30,307 nt of DNA from Clostridium sp. CAG:967 (GCA_000433095.1 HF991471.1:1-30307), one strand, 5' to 3'; shown: positions 16,472 to 23,529, numbered from the stretch's first letter. The notes: generated from the letters alone by a model not told the origin. Made by a program: numbers and translations.

Positions 16472-16998
16472 TTTTTGCTCAAAATTAATCCTAAAGCAAG
16501 CCCGATTGCTGCTCCGATACCCGTACCCCATTTGAACTTATTTCTCTTAATTGTTCTGAATGCCTCTGCACAAGTATTGTCCATTAAACTCGGCTGTTTT
16601 TTATAACTTGCAAAATTAGAGTCAAAACCTGCTTTAAGTTTTTTGACAGCAGCAGGATCTGTTACACTTTTATCCAAATCAATGCATTTCTTTGTAATCT
16701 CTACTACGTCCTGTCCAAGCCCCATCTCCTGCAAAATCATTTTGCTTTGGGTACTAACGCTTTTATTATCAACTTCTTTAGCAATACCTGTCAAAACCGC
16801 AATTTGGTTATCTGCTTCAGCTTTGGTTAAATCAAAAGATTTTTGCACAAAGATATCTTTATTTACTGGGAAATAATACGCATTCATACCAAGCAAACCT
16901 CCGGCAAGCATTGCACCGGCAATTTTCTTTCGGCTTACGGCTGGTGAAGTCGGATAGCTCGAATAATAAGTATTCATTGATGCATCTGTAGTTGTCAC
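16468..16998 (-). CDS. Small membrane protein, unknown
   Basis: 176 aa with two hydrophobic segments: about 24-40 (KIAGAMLAGGLLGMNAYYF) and 157-173 (GTGIGAAIGLALGLILS), the latter Gly-rich. The middle 45-150 is helical and polar with two Cys. The start is GTG 16998 with TGAGGT upstream; a later ATG (16977) has no SD. Convergent with the adk-map operon. No known family. Confidence 0.7.
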   Translation of the reverse strand: MTTTDASMNTYYSSYPTSPAVSRKKIAGAMLAGGLLGMNAYYFPVNKDIFVQKSFDLTKAEADNQIAVLTGIAKEVDNKSVSTQSKMILQEMGLGQDVVEITKKCIDLDKSVTDPAAVKKLKAGFDSNFASYKKQPSLMDNTCAEAFRTIKRNKFKWGTGIGAAIGLALGLILSKN

Positions 16999-17057
16999 AA
17001 GATAACCTCACAGTTTTACGCTAGTATTAAAAAACACATAATAAAAAATTTTGCTAG

Positions 17058-17267
17058 TTACTTAAAATTTGTTAACATACAAAAATCAACTTCTAAAGCA
17101 TCAGCTATAGCAAACAACTTTTTAAGGCTAATATTTTTTTGACCATTTTCCACTCTGGTAACGTATTCACGGGATAAATCAACTATCTCTGCAAGTTTTT
17201 CTTGAGACAAACCTTTAGCTTGTCTGTATCTTGCTATATTTTTCCCTAATTCTTTAAGCCTTGACAT
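17058..17267 (-). CDS. XRE-family transcriptional regulator
   Basis: 69 aa, essentially one Cro/C1-type helix-turn-helix: LGKNIARYRQAKGLSQEKLAEIVDLSREYVTRVENG, with the recognition helix SREYVTRVE and the typical LxxIADAL helix near the end. It is a single-domain DNA-binding protein of the kind that represses its own promoter. ATG 17267 follows AGGTCAC. It is divergent from pilin 4, 63 bp apart, and the gap contains 10-bp direct repeats that could be its operator. Confidence 0.9.
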   Translation of the reverse strand: MSRLKELGKNIARYRQAKGLSQEKLAEIVDLSREYVTRVENGQKNISLKKLFAIADALEVDFCMLTNFK

Positions 17268-17312
17268 GTGACCTATTCTGCCTTAAACTAAAGACATTGT
17301 CAGTGACCTATT
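17268..17312. promoter_or_regulatory. Direct repeats between XRE regulator and pilin 4
   Basis: GTGACCTATT occurs at 17268-17277 and 17303-17312 in the same orientation, 35 bp apart. The first covers the SD of the XRE gene. Candidate operators controlling both divergent genes. Confidence 0.5.
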
Positions 17313-17330
17313 TGTCCGAGAGGAGAGAAT

Positions 17331-18113
17331 ATGAAAAAGTACGATGCGTTTATATTGCCTGAAAGTGCTACACATGTTGCACTGTTAACAGATGTTCATC
17401 GGTGTGCATTCACACTCGCCGAAGTCCTGATTACTCTTGGCATTATTGGTGTTGTTGCAGCTTTGACTATGCCGTCTTTAATACAGAATAAACAAAAAAA
17501 AGAATTAGAAACAGCATTCAAAAAATCATATGCTAATTTCTATAATGCATATAATAAAGCTAAAATTAATGAACCGCCTTTATGGGATGATACAGATCTT
17601 GTTAATCCATATCCTGAAATAGCAAAAGCAATTTATAAAGAATACATAAAAATAGAAAATATTAATAATGACACAAATAAAAAATATTTATCAAAAGTTA
17701 GAACATATACTTTCGAAAAAGCAGTATTGCCTGAATGCAGCCAATTATTCAGAAACGAAGGAAGTGTTATAACACCTGACGGAAGTGCAATTTCTGTTTC
17801 TCAAAATTGCTATAGGAATTGGGTTATAATTGATACAAACGGGATTAACAAAGGACCAAATGCTTATGGACACGATATTTTTTCATTTAATATTTATAAA
17901 ACAGGAATATTCGGACCTACAACCTCAGAAGCAGAAGGCAACTATGACGAAAACGGCAATCCGCAAGGTGGATATAATAATTCTCCTGAAGCTGCAAATA
18001 AATGTTCGCCGTCAAGTAAATCTAAAATTAACGGCATAACTTGCTCTCAATTTGCTTTATCTAACACTTGCCCGTATGATGATAAAAAAACTTACTGGGA
18101 ATGTTTGCCGTAA
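17331..18113 (+). CDS. Type IV prepilin/pseudopilin-like protein (pilin 4)
   Basis: 260 aa. ATG 17331 has GAGGAGAG upstream. The leader of 26 residues (MKKYDAFILPESATHV...RCA) precedes FTLAEVLITLGIIGVV, with Ala at -1, Phe +1 and Glu +5. The body carries DTNGINKGPNAYGHDIFSF and ends CSQFALSNTCPYDDKKTYWECLP, as in pilins 1 and 2. No G/C tract; the leader codons instead contain a 20-bp near-palindrome (17364-17383). Its 3' end overlaps the end of tmk, on the other strand, by 22 bp. Divergent from the XRE gene, which may regulate it. Confidence 0.88.
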   Translation: MKKYDAFILPESATHVALLTDVHRCAFTLAEVLITLGIIGVVAALTMPSLIQNKQKKELETAFKKSYANFYNAYNKAKINEPPLWDDTDLVNPYPEIAKAIYKEYIKIENINNDTNKKYLSKVRTYTFEKAVLPECSQLFRNEGSVITPDGSAISVSQNCYRNWVIIDTNGINKGPNAYGHDIFSFNIYKTGIFGPTTSEAEGNYDENGNPQGGYNNSPEAANKCSPSSKSKINGITCSQFALSNTCPYDDKKTYWECLP

Positions 18114-18724
18114 TTTAAATAAAAATCAATTACTTTCTTAACTTCTTCATGAATTTCTTCTATAGACATTGATGCATCAATAACCTTAATTCTCTCAGGT
18201 TCTTGTTTGGCAATCTCTAAGTAACCGTTTCTTACACGATTATGAAACTCTTTTCCCTCGCTTTCAAGCCGGTCTTTTTCTTTACCTACCCGCTGCATTG
18301 AAGTTTCAACATCAATATCAAACACAAAAGTTAAATCAGGTTTTCTGTTATTTGTAGCAATACTGTTAAGCATTTTTATACGTTCCAAATCAAGTCCTCT
18401 ACCATAACCTTGATAAGCCACAGTAGAATCTATATGTCTGTCACAAAGTACAATTTTGCCACTTTCGACAGCCGGATTTACTATAATATCTATATTTTGT
18501 GCTCTATCTGCCAAAAACAAAAACGATTCACATCTGTCAGAAACAGCACCATCATAATTCAAAAGGATTTCACGAACTTTTTCACCAAGCCCTCTACCAC
18601 CGGGTTCTCTTGTTAAAACAACATCTATTCCTTTACACAGCAAATATTCTTTAAGCAGTTTCATCTGGGTAGTCTTGCCGCACCCGTCTGCTCCTTCAAA
18701 GGTTACAAATAATCCTTTTGACAT
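18092..18724 (-). CDS. tmk: Thymidylate kinase
   Basis: 210 aa from ATG 18724, chosen because GGAGAG precedes it and the protein then starts MSKGLFVTFEGADGCGKTTQ as expected; an in-frame extension to 18778 overlaps a terminator hairpin. Phosphorylates dTMP to dTDP. P-loop EGADGCGKT, then LTREPGG (DRX/ERP region), DRHIDSTVAYQGYGRGL and FDIDVETSMQRV are all family motifs. It follows rplA on the same strand but beyond a terminator. Its last codons overlap those of pilin 4, leaving no space for a terminator between them. Confidence 0.95.
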   Translation of the reverse strand: MSKGLFVTFEGADGCGKTTQMKLLKEYLLCKGIDVVLTREPGGRGLGEKVREILLNYDGAVSDRCESFLFLADRAQNIDIIVNPAVESGKIVLCDRHIDSTVAYQGYGRGLDLERIKMLNSIATNNRKPDLTFVFDIDVETSMQRVGKEKDRLESEGKEFHNRVRNGYLEIAKQEPERIKVIDASMSIEEIHEEVKKVIDFYLNYGKHSQ

Positions 18725-18761
18725 AATCTTTCTCTCCAATTCTTTTATGATTATACAATAA

Positions 18762-18792
18762 AAAAAGCACCCTCTCAACGAGAATGCTTTTT
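18762..18792 (-). terminator. Terminator of the rplK-rplA operon
   Basis: AAAAAGCA (18762-18769) and TGCTTTTT (18785-18792), with inner TCTC/GAGA pairing, lies just after the rplA stop. Confidence 0.8.
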
Positions 18793-18810
18793 ATAATTGT
18801 TAAATTAAAA

Positions 18811-19533
18811 TTAAACAAGTTCTTTTACTTCAGCTGCAAAAGTTTTCGGGTCTAATTTTAAACCAGGTCCCATTGTTGTAGAAAGGTAAACTGATTTAAC
18901 AAAAGTACCTTTTGCAGAAGCAGGTTTTGCTCTCAAAATAGCATCCGCTAAAGTTGCATAGTTTTTAAGTAAATCTTCTTCAGTAAACTGAACTTTACCG
19001 ATAGGACAGTGAATCATACCTTGTTTATCAGCTCTGAATTCAACTTTACCAGCTTTAGCATCTTTAACTGCTTTAGCAACATCCATAGTAACCGTACCGG
19101 TTTTAGGGTTAGGCATTAAACCTTTAGGTCCCAATACTCTACCTAATTTACCCAACATACCCATACAGTCAGGTGTAGCGATTAATGTATCGAATTCAAA
19201 CCAGCCGTCAGAAATTTTATCGATAATTTCTTCAGCTCCAGCAAAATCAGCACCTGCATCTTTTGCTTCTGTAGCTTTAGGTCCTTTAGCGATAACACAA
19301 ACTCTAACAGTTTTACCTAAACCTGCAGGCAATACAACTGTTGAACGAATTTGCTGATCAGCTTGACGAACATCAATACCTAATCTCATATGGCATTCAA
19401 CTGTTTCATTGAACTTAGAAACTTCTTTAGAAATTTCTTGTAATTTTTTAATAGAATCAACTGCAGTAGCCGGTTGAACAAATCCTTCCAGCATTTCCTG
19501 CATTTTCTTTTGTTTTTTAGTTAATTTACTCAT
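18811..19533 (-). CDS. rplA: 50S ribosomal protein L1
   Basis: 240 aa, usual length. Forms the L1 stalk next to the E site. Hallmarks: VDIRQADQQIRSTVVLPAGLGKTVRV (DxRQADQQ type), FDTLIATPDCMGMLGKLGRVLGPKGLMPNPKTGTV, VEFRADKQGMIHCPIGK and SVYLSTTMGPGLKLD. In many bacteria L1 also represses the rplK-rplA mRNA by binding a fold like its rRNA site; such a fold is visible directly upstream (19549-19577). Last gene of the cluster before the terminator. It is normally followed by rplJ-rplL, which here lie about 10 kb away. Confidence 0.97.
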   Translation of the reverse strand: MSKLTKKQKKMQEMLEGFVQPATAVDSIKKLQEISKEVSKFNETVECHMRLGIDVRQADQQIRSTVVLPAGLGKTVRVCVIAKGPKATEAKDAGADFAGAEEIIDKISDGWFEFDTLIATPDCMGMLGKLGRVLGPKGLMPNPKTGTVTMDVAKAVKDAKAGKVEFRADKQGMIHCPIGKVQFTEEDLLKNYATLADAILRAKPASAKGTFVKSVYLSTTMGPGLKLDPKTFAAEVKELV

Positions 19534-19548
19534 TATTTAATTCCTTTC

Positions 19549-19577
19549 GTGGTAATAACGGACTAACGTCCTTCCAT
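19549..19577 (-). promoter_or_regulatory. L1-type RNA fold before rplA
   Basis: In the mRNA, TGG-AA-GGAC-GTTA-GTCC-GTTATTA-CCA can fold with outer TGG/CCA, inner GGAC/GTCC and an asymmetric AA/GTTATTA internal loop. It begins at the rplK stop and ends just before the rplA SD. The same loop recurs before rplK, as expected if L1 binds both. Confidence 0.45.
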
Positions 19578-20006
19578 CTAACCTTCTTTAACTGTAACAC
19601 CCATAGCTCTGCAAGAACCTTTAATCATTTTTACAGCAGCTTCAAGTGTTGTTGCATTTAAGTCGTTCATTTTAATTTTAGCAATTTCTTCAAGTTGTTC
19701 TTGAGTAATTTCACCAACTTTATCTTTGTTAGGAACAGCTGATCCTTTAGACAAGTTTAATGCCTTTTTAATAAGAACCGGAGCCGGAGGTGATTTTACG
19801 ATAAAAGAAAAACTTCTGTCTTCATAAACATCAATAACAACAGGGATAATGTATCCTGCTTGAGATTCTGTTTTAGCGTTAAATTGCTTACAAAAATCCA
19901 TGATGTTAACACCATGCTGACCTAATGCAGGACCAACCGGTGGTGACGGATTTGCTTTACCTGCTTCGATTTGAAGCTTGATTTTTCCTACTACTTTTTT
20001 TGCCAT
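19578..20006 (-). CDS. rplK: 50S ribosomal protein L11
   Basis: 142 aa. Part of the GTPase-associated centre, binding 23S rRNA. It shows the L11 N-terminal IKLQIEAGKANPSPPVGPALGQHGVNIMDFCKQFN and C-terminal GxxxxKDKVGEITQEQLEEIAKIKMNDLNA...GSCRAMGVTV. ATG 20006 with AAAGGAG upstream. Between nusG and rplA in the classical order. Confidence 0.97.
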   Translation of the reverse strand: MAKKVVGKIKLQIEAGKANPSPPVGPALGQHGVNIMDFCKQFNAKTESQAGYIIPVVIDVYEDRSFSFIVKSPPAPVLIKKALNLSKGSAVPNKDKVGEITQEQLEEIAKIKMNDLNATTLEAAVKMIKGSCRAMGVTVKEG

Positions 20007-20020
20007 TTTTTTCTCCTTTT

Positions 20021-20070
20021 GTGGTACTAACGGTCTGCCGCATTTATCTTTAGCGGAAGGGTCCTTCCAC
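20021..20070 (-). promoter_or_regulatory. L1-type RNA fold before rplK
   Basis: mRNA GTGG-AA-GG....CC-GTTAGTA-CCAC, with an inner CCGC/GCGG helix (20053-20056 and 20038-20041), ends a few bases before the rplK SD. It shares AA/GTTAnTA and ACCAC-AAAGGA with the fold before rplA. It resembles the L1 site of 23S rRNA (GTGG...TACCACC), suggesting autoregulation by L1. Confidence 0.5.
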
Positions 20071-20097
20071 AGTTTTTGTACTATTTATCTTTTAATA

Positions 20098-20736
20098 TTA
20101 TAATTTATTGATTTGCTTGTATTCAAGTTCTACAGGAGTTTCACGTCCGAAGATTGAAACATTTGCACGTAGTTTAGATTTGTCAGGATAAACTTCGATA
20201 ATATCCGCAATAAAGTCTGCGAAAGGTCCTGAAGTAATTCTGACTTTGTCGCCTGCTTTAACATCAAGTTCAATTTTTTGTGATGTTGAAGTAGATCTGT
20301 TAATAATCTTTTTGATTTCGCTGTCACGGGCAGGGATAGGTTTTTTAGCCGAGCCAACGAATTTTGTAACACCTGATGTGTGTCTTACAACGTACCAGCT
20401 GTCTTCATCCATAATCATTTCGACTAAGACATAACCGGGGAAGATTTTTTCTTCACGTTCTTGTTTTTTACCGCCTTTAAGTTGAGTAACAGTTTTTTGA
20501 GGAACTTCAATTCTAAAGATTTTGTCACCCATATTCATATATTCAATACGTTTTTCAAGGTTAACTTTTACTTTGTTTTCATATCCTGAATATGTATGAA
20601 CAATGTACCAGCGTTTTTGATTTTTCTTAGCTTTTTTTTCTTCAGCTTCCGCTTCTGCTGCAACTTCCGCTTCTAAAGCTTCTTGAGCTTTATCTTCGTT
20701 AAGTTGATCTTCCATTGATTTTTCTTTCTTAGTCAT
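20098..20736 (-). CDS. nusG: Transcription termination/antitermination protein NusG
   Basis: 212 aa, with an acidic, Ala/Glu-rich N-terminal extension of about 40 residues before KRWYIVHTYSGYENKVK. NGN domain (about 42-145) with EEKIFPGYVLVEM and the VVRHTSGVTKFVG strand; C-terminal KOW domain VKAGDKVRITSGPFADF to the end. Binds RNA polymerase and links it to Rho or ribosomes. Follows secE by 27 bp. Confidence 0.96.
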   Translation of the reverse strand: MTKKEKSMEDQLNEDKAQEALEAEVAAEAEAEEKKAKKNQKRWYIVHTYSGYENKVKVNLEKRIEYMNMGDKIFRIEVPQKTVTQLKGGKKQEREEKIFPGYVLVEMIMDEDSWYVVRHTSGVTKFVGSAKKPIPARDSEIKKIINRSTSTSQKIELDVKAGDKVRITSGPFADFIADIIEVYPDKSKLRANVSIFGRETPVELEYKQINKL

Positions 20737-20763
20737 AAGCCACCTTTATTCTTGTAAACCGGA

Positions 20764-20988
20764 CTATTTAATTAATCCGAACAAACCTTTAAAAATTATA
20801 TCCATTAAATAAATTGCTACAGTGAAAACAAAAACTATAACTATTACAAATAAAGTTTCTGCTACTACCTGGCGTTTTTCAGGCCAGCTGATTTTACCCC
20901 ATTCTGTTCTTACTCCTCTGAAGTAAGTTTTAATAGAGTTAGTCATATTTGAAAGCCAAGAAGGCGTTGAATTTTCTGCACCTATCAT
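20764..20988 (-). CDS. secE: Preprotein translocase subunit SecE
   Basis: 74 aa with one membrane helix (about 48-70) preceded by the conserved amphipathic segment YFRGVRTEWGKISWPEKRQVVAET, the hallmark of SecE (WPxxxxV). Part of the SecYEG channel. Between trnW and nusG, the classical position. Confidence 0.95.
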   Translation of the reverse strand: MIGAENSTPSWLSNMTNSIKTYFRGVRTEWGKISWPEKRQVVAETLFVIVIVFVFTVAIYLMDIIFKGLFGLIK

Positions 20989-21016
20989 ATTTTTGTTTCC
21001 TTATTTTTTTATAAAT

Positions 21017-21089
21017 CGCGCCCTGAAGGACTCGAACCCTCGACATCCGGTTTTGGAGACCGACGTTCTACCAACTGAACTAAGGACGC
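21017..21089 (-). tRNA. trnW: tRNA-Trp (CCA)
   Basis: 73 nt cloverleaf: acceptor GCGTCCT/AGGGCGC, D arm GTTC-AGTTGGTA-GAAC, anticodon loop CTCCAAA with anticodon CCA, T arm GAGGG-TTCGAGT-CCTTC, discriminator G73. The 3' CCA is not encoded. It sits inside the rpmG-secE operon, as in many bacteria. Confidence 0.95.
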
Positions 21090-21090
21090 A

Positions 21091-21109
21091 CAGCGGGGAA
21101 GTTTCCCCG
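21091..21109 (-). other. Hairpin between rpmG and trnW
   Basis: CGGGGAA-GT-TTCCCCG lies directly before the tRNA 5' end, without a T run on the minus strand; a likely RNA-processing or stabilising hairpin. Confidence 0.4.
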
Positions 21110-21129
21110 TTTTATCCTTTTAAATTACA

Positions 21130-21297
21130 CTATTTGGTTTCTTTGTGAGTAGTGTGTTTTTTGCAAGAAGGGCAGAATTTATTCAATTCAAGTCTTTCTT
21201 TAATATTTTTTTTGTTTTTAGTTGTAGTGTAGTTTCTTTCTTTGCATTCTTCACATGCAAGAACTACCATTCTGTCATTTTTTCCTTTGATACCCAT
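21130..21297 (-). CDS. rpmG: 50S ribosomal protein L33
   Basis: 55 aa, read directly from the minus strand: MGIKGKNDRMVVLACEECKE, then RNYTTTKNKKNIKERLELNK, then FCPSCKKHTTHKETK. It has both CxxC pairs (zinc-binding L33) and the usual length. ATG 21297 follows an AAAAAAGGAAAAA purine run. First gene of the rpmG-trnW-secE-nusG-rplK-rplA cluster. Confidence 0.95.
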   Translation of the reverse strand: MGIKGKNDRMVVLACEECKERNYTTTKNKKNIKERLELNKFCPSCKKHTTHKETK

Positions 21298-21346
21298 AAT
21301 TTTATTTTTCCTTTTTTTGCTTATTTTAAAAATTTCTTTCCTCTTT

Positions 21347-21375
21347 AAAAAAGAATGTGATATAACTCACATTCT
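21347..21375 (-). terminator. Attenuator-like hairpin in the rpmG leader
   Basis: In the minus transcript AGAATGTGA pairs with TCACATTCT (6-base loop), followed by six T (21352-21347). It lies between the candidate promoter and rpmG, so it could terminate within the leader. Confidence 0.5.
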
Positions 21376-21396
21376 ATTAAATCGGCTTATGTTTAC

Positions 21397-21424
21397 ATAA
21401 TAAAACAAACAAAATAAATTGCAA
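21397..21424 (-). promoter_or_regulatory. Candidate promoter of the rpmG-rplA cluster
   Basis: Minus strand TTGCAA (21424-21419), 16-bp spacer, TATTAT (21402-21397). Transcription would begin near 21390, giving a leader of about 90 nt. Confidence 0.5.
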
Positions 21425-21463
21425 ATAATATGTTAAAAAACAATAAGGTAATATTACAAACTA

Positions 21464-21492
21464 AAAAGTTTGCTTTTAATAAGCAAACTTTT
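21464..21492 (-). terminator. Terminator after the coiled-coil gene
   Basis: AAAAGTTTGCTT (21464-21475) pairs with AAGCAAACTTTT (21481-21492), 5-base loop, T run on the minus strand. Confidence 0.8.
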
Positions 21493-21514
21493 GTCAGATT
21501 ATTTTTTGAAGATG

Positions 21515-22132
21515 TTATTTGATAATAAAATCAGAACTTGACTGTGCTCTTTCAGATGAGTAAGAAGTAGGAATATCATAGCTTCCGAAAGCATCAGTAC
21601 GAAGTTTTTCCATATAAACCTGACCGTTTTTAACAATTTGCTGCTGCTGGGTCAAGTTCTTTTCAAGATTTGTTAATACTTGTTCGGCATAAAGTTCAGC
21701 GCCTTCTTTAGTTTTCATTGCTTCTGCCATAGCTTGAGCTCTGATATTTTCAGCTTCTTCCATAGCTTTGCGCTTAATTTCTTCACATTCTTCCTGAACT
21801 TGAGTTCTAATTCTTATGCCTTCACGTTCAAGTGCTTTAATAAAGTCAGCTTCAGACAGTTTTCTGTCAGCTTCCATCTGAGCATCTGTTATAATTTTTT
21901 CAGCTTTTTGCTGAGCTTCAATTTGAAGTTCTTCTCTGCGTCGTAAAAACGCCCTTGCTTCTTGTACTTCTACGGGTAAAGAAGCATAAATTCTATCAAT
22001 TAAAGTTTCAATTTCTTTTGTTTTTACTACGGTAAATTTACGTGGAATAATAGGGAAACCTTCCTCCAAAGAAATTTCTAACATTTTTAATAAATCATAT
22101 ACGCCATTATTTTGTTGCATGCTGTCACACAT
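21515..22132 (-). CDS. Coiled-coil protein (DivIVA/ATPase-B-like)
   Basis: 205 aa. After a short globular start (DLLKMLEISLEEGFPIIPRKFTVVKTKEIETLIDRIYASLP, about 13-54) comes a long charged helix (about 57-165) rich in AEKIxxxAxxEAD and EEAENIRAQAMAEA repeats, typical of coiled coils annotated as DivIVA-like or ATP synthase subunit B-like. No membrane segment, so not a true F0 b subunit. Cyanobacteria have DivIVA-like division proteins of similar build, but the family cannot be fixed here. ATG 22132 has GGG close upstream. It follows coaD by 76 bp and probably shares its transcript. Confidence 0.7.
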   Translation of the reverse strand: MCDSMQQNNGVYDLLKMLEISLEEGFPIIPRKFTVVKTKEIETLIDRIYASLPVEVQEARAFLRRREELQIEAQQKAEKIITDAQMEADRKLSEADFIKALEREGIRIRTQVQEECEEIKRKAMEEAENIRAQAMAEAMKTKEGAELYAEQVLTNLEKNLTQQQQIVKNGQVYMEKLRTDAFGSYDIPTSYSSERAQSSSDFIIK

Positions 22133-22208
22133 ATCCCTTTCTTACTACTTTCATTCTACATAAGGGTAAAATAATTGTCAAATAATTATATTCAAAAAGC
22201 CACATATT

Positions 22209-22688
22209 TTAACATTTATAAGTATTTGTTAAATATTCATAAACAGGTTCGGGCACAAATTTTGAAACATCACCGTTATTTAAGAAAATTTCTTTTATTG
22301 TACTTGATGAAATAAAGTTGTATTTTGGTTTTGTTGTAAGAAATACTGTTTTAACTTCGCTTGCTAAAGCACTGTTAGCCTGAGAAAGCTGCATTTCGTA
22401 TTCAAAGTCGGAAACGGCACGCAAGCCTCTTATCAAAACTTTGGCACCTTTTTCTCTTGCATAATTGATTGTCAACCCTTCAAAGCAGTCAACTTCAACA
22501 TTAGGCAAGTCTTTAACGCTTTCTTTGATGAGTTTTACACGTTCATCCACACTTAAAAAACCATGTTTTTCAGAATTTCTTGCAACAGCAATAATAACTT
22601 TATCAAAAATCTCGGTTGCTGTTATGAGTATATCTAAATGACCTTTTGTAATGGGATCAAAACTTCCCGGATAAATTGCTATTTTCAT
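22209..22688 (-). CDS. coaD: Phosphopantetheine adenylyltransferase
   Basis: 159 aa, full family length. Transfers AMP from ATP to 4'-phosphopantetheine in coenzyme A synthesis. Nucleotidyltransferase motif YPGSFDPITKGHLDIL with the T/HxGH-type TKGH (14-17), then RGLRAVSDFEYEMQLSQAN and the C-terminal ISSSTIKEI. ATG 22688. First gene of a likely coaD/coiled-coil pair. Confidence 0.96.
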   Translation of the reverse strand: MKIAIYPGSFDPITKGHLDILITATEIFDKVIIAVARNSEKHGFLSVDERVKLIKESVKDLPNVEVDCFEGLTINYAREKGAKVLIRGLRAVSDFEYEMQLSQANSALASEVKTVFLTTKPKYNFISSSTIKEIFLNNGDVSKFVPEPVYEYLTNTYKC

Positions 22689-22739
22689 ATTTCGTTCCTT
22701 ATTTCCAACTTATTATAATTCAAAATATCGTAAAGTTTT

Positions 22740-22909
22740 GTAACAAAAACCAGCGTTTTTTGAAATCTTATATATAAAAAATACTTAATTAATATATAAA
22801 ACAGATACAAATACAAATTTCACATAACCTACTACTTTCTACCTACTACCTTTTACACGAGGAATACACAAGAATTCCAAAAGCTTCTAAATATTTAGAA
22901 GCTCTTTTT
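22740..22909 (+). ncRNA. Possible small RNA ending in a strong hairpin
   Basis: The 276-bp gap holds no ORF. On the plus strand a perfect 22-bp palindrome (22882-22903) followed by CTTTTTA is a good terminator, yet there is no plus-strand gene upstream before pilin 4, 4.8 kb away. It is preceded by GGAAT....ATTCC and by a doubled CTACTAC motif. Promoter unclear. The same hairpin could work weakly on the minus strand. Confidence 0.25.
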
Positions 22910-22920
22910 ATTTGTAATAA

Positions 22921-22945
22921 AAAAAGCACCTGTAAGGTGCTTTTT
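22921..22945 (-). terminator. Terminator after winged-helix paralogue A
   Basis: AAAAAGCACC (22921-22930) and GGTGCTTTTT (22936-22945), 5-base loop; symmetric, serving mainly the minus-strand gene just to its right. Confidence 0.85.
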
Positions 22946-22965
22946 CAATTTTATGATTATTTTAT

Positions 22966-23172
22966 TTATTTAAGTCTTACGCTTACTGATGCGCCTTTTT
23001 TTGAAATTTCTACTTTGTCTTCTCGAGCCAGCCAGCCTAAGCCTAAATCCGCAAAGTTACCTTTAAGGTCTAATTCTTTTTTTATTTTAGAAAAAGTTGA
23101 TTCTCCGTTGCTGTTCAAATAATTATAGATTTGACCTGCTGAATAACCGATTTGATCTTTTAATTCTTGCAT
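22966..23172 (-). CDS. Winged helix-turn-helix protein A (DUF2582-like)
   Basis: 68 aa, a single small winged-helix domain: IGYSAGQIYNYLNSNGESTFSKIKKELDLKGNFADLGLGWLAREDKVEISKKG, ending in a beta wing. The IG.AG.IY..L and LGWLARE(D)K features fit the DUF2582-type winged-helix family. ATG 23172 with GGAGG at spacing 5. About 80% identical to the next gene upstream. DNA binding is likely but the target is unknown. Confidence 0.8.
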   Translation of the reverse strand: MQELKDQIGYSAGQIYNYLNSNGESTFSKIKKELDLKGNFADLGLGWLAREDKVEISKKGASVSVRLK

Positions 23173-23268
23173 TTTAACCTCCTAATAATTTCTGCAATAG
23201 TATAACCTTTTTATATGTAAATTATAACATTAAATAACTTAGTTTCAATATTATTCACAAAACATAAC

Positions 23269-23292
23269 AAAAAAGCACTCCTCAAGGAGTGC
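23269..23292 (-). terminator. Terminator after winged-helix paralogue B
   Basis: Minus strand GCACTCC-TTGA-GGAGTGC (23292-23275) followed by six T. Confidence 0.85.
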
Positions 23293-23319
23293 AATTTTGT
23301 ATAACATTTTAAAACTTAA

Positions 23320-23529
23320 CTATTTAAGTCTAACGTTAACTGAAGAACCTTTTTTAGAGATTTCGATTTTATCTTCTCTTGCTAACCAGCCTAAACCAAG
23401 GTCTGCAAAGTTGCCTTTAAGGTCTAATTCTTTTTTCATTTTAGAAAAAGTTGCTTCTCCGTTGTTAGATAAATAATTGTAAATTTGTCCTGCTGAAAAT
23501 CCGATTTGTTCTTGTAATTCTTGCATCAT
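23320..23529 (-). CDS. Winged helix-turn-helix protein B (DUF2582-like)
   Basis: 69 aa, near-duplicate of the neighbour at 22966-23172 with the same IGFSAGQIYNYLSNNGEATFSKMKKELDLK and GLGWLAREDKIEISKKG. Starts MM; GGAGG is 4 bases before the first ATG (23529) and 7 before the second (23526), the latter matching the paralogue's start. Each copy has its own terminator and AGGAGGTTAAA leader, so the duplication included the leader. Divergent from the helicase-nuclease operon by 154 bp and could regulate it (inference). Confidence 0.8.
   Translation of the reverse strand: MMQELQEQIGFSAGQIYNYLSNNGEATFSKMKKELDLKGNFADLGLGWLAREDKIEISKKGSSVNVRLK

Noticed and set aside
18725..18778. Upstream 18-residue extension of tmk
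   Set aside because: Overlaps the rplA terminator hairpin and lacks an SD; the protein family starts at MSKGLF.
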